A stretch of DNA of 64,000 bases from an uncultured Sulfitobacter sp. (GTDB lineage: Bacteria; Pseudomonadota; Alphaproteobacteria; Rhodobacterales; Rhodobacteraceae), in the NCBI GenBank assembly GCA_947501805.1, contig CANMXJ010000003.1, positions 434,001 through 498,000 of the forward strand. Direction: 5' to 3'. A model generated the notes under the pieces. The model made no database searches. It worked only from the letters and a program-made list of their open reading frames with translations, and had not been told where the DNA came from. Below are positions 63,513-64,000 of this stretch, piece after piece. The position numbers and the translations under genes are program-made. How positions within the stretch are numbered: position 1 is the stretch's first letter; each line of letters begins with the position of its first letter.

Positions 63513-64000
63513 GTGACCAATCTCAAAGATCGCATAAACGGGGCCACCCGCCGTATCCCGACTTGGGCCGTCTATATACTCTATCTCTTGCCCGCCCCGT
63601 ACTTCTTCTATCTGGCCCTGACGGGTGGGTACGGCCCTGATCCGGTCAAAGCCCTTGAACATGAATACGGCGAAATCGCTTTGCAGTTGTTGATCATTGG
63701 TTTGTGCATCACGCCGGTACGTCAGTATTTTGGCATCAACCTGATCAAGTTCCGCCGTACCTTTGGCGTCCTGGCCTTTACCTATGTTGTGCTGCATCTG
63801 CTGGTTTGGGCTGTTCTTGATGTGCAAACCCTCGACCGCGTGATCGCCGACATCTGGAAGCGACCCTATATTACCATCGGTATGGCAGGGTTTCTGCTGC
63901 TGTTGCCCTTGGCGCTGACCTCGAACAACTGGTCGGTGCGCAAACTAGGGCCAAAGTGGCGAACGCTACACAAGCTGACCTACGGGGCCGTGATCCTTGG
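63513..64000 (+). CDS. msrQ: MsrQ haem-binding membrane subunit (cut by the window end)
   Basis: The first 162 or so codons of the YedZ/MsrQ family. Start GTG at 63513 with AGGTGA seven bases before it; no ATG is available in frame. Hydrophobic helices appear from WAVYILYLLPAPYFFYL onward; EYGEIALQLLIIGLCITPVRQ and FAFTYVVLHLLVW-like sequence (FGVLAFTYVVLHL) contain the His residues expected to bind haem. LHKLTYGAV lies at the edge. Passes electrons to MsrP. The rest is outside the window. Confidence 0.93.
   Translation, partial: MTNLKDRINGATRRIPTWAVYILYLLPAPYFFYLALTGGYGPDPVKALEHEYGEIALQLLIIGLCITPVRQYFGINLIKFRRTFGVLAFTYVVLHLLVWAVLDVQTLDRVIADIWKRPYITIGMAGFLLLLPLALTSNNWSVRKLGPKWRTLHKLTYGAVIL

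Overview
The window is a 64 kb chromosomal stretch of an alphaproteobacterium, almost certainly of the Roseobacter group (Rhodobacterales). The evidence is gene content and order: an ECF sigma factor/ChrR-type zinc anti-sigma pair divergent from a FAD-oxidase/DUF1365/MFS/DUF3833/SDR operon, a heparinase-purH-lspA-DUF3035-M16-M16 string, a DUF1674 protein next to rsmB, type-B L36 near tRNA-Val, and many ATGA/GTGA translational couplings. The genus cannot be fixed from the sequence alone. I see no insertion sequence, prophage, CRISPR array or rRNA operon; it reads as core chromosome with a few small accessory patches (530-1498, 50950-51820, 57000-58320, 60990-61660).

Layout. 1-5.3 kb: a small membrane protein, a patch with a gene remnant, then truB / phosphodiester-glycosidase-like protein / rbfA on the minus strand facing dapB, a small secreted protein and an SdhAF4-like protein. 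5.3-14.8 kb: rsmB, a cytoplasmic PhnD-like protein, then a plus-strand run heparinase-like / purH / lspA / lipoprotein / M16 peptidase pair closed by a good terminator. 14.9-18.3 kb: deoC and an ALDH16-type two-domain aldehyde dehydrogenase on the minus strand. 18.5-23.5 kb: a degenerate rhodanese coupled to a LysM membrane protein, then mutL-rmuC. 23.5-29.6 kb: rpoE-chrR with its own sigma-E-type promoter, divergent from a five-gene coupled operon resembling the singlet-oxygen (sigma-E) regulon of Rhodobacter. 29.6-38.7 kb: saccharopine dehydrogenase-GST, a histidine phosphatase, a stand-alone formate dehydrogenase alpha subunit with an M20-type amidohydrolase, and a two-component pair.

38.9-48.0 kb is a nine-kilobase transport/activation cluster: long-chain-type acyl-CoA ligase, livG, a small secreted protein, livH, livM, livK, livF and a PaaK-like protein. 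Strong palindromes sit between several of these genes. It most likely imports and CoA-activates a carboxylate, but the substrate cannot be read from the sequence. 48-58 kb holds an orphan iron-type ABC permease, a YghU-like GST, rpmJ, tRNA-Val(GAC), N-formylglutamate amidohydrolase, a TetR/DUF1772 divergent pair with two matched palindromic operators, dinB head-to-head with a NUDIX gene, pyrF and two tandem small paralogues. 58-64 kb carries clpB behind a sigma-32-like promoter, a fasciclin-domain protein and msrP-msrQ (the last cut by the window edge).

No wholly new multi-gene system is evident. The most promising leads are the two perfect TetR operators, the sigma-E promoter that conflicts with the longest rpoE start, the formate dehydrogenase that has lost a cluster-binding motif, the PaaK-like protein without its P-loop, the tandem unknown paralogues next to pyrF, and a hairpin-rich possible small RNA downstream of pyrF.
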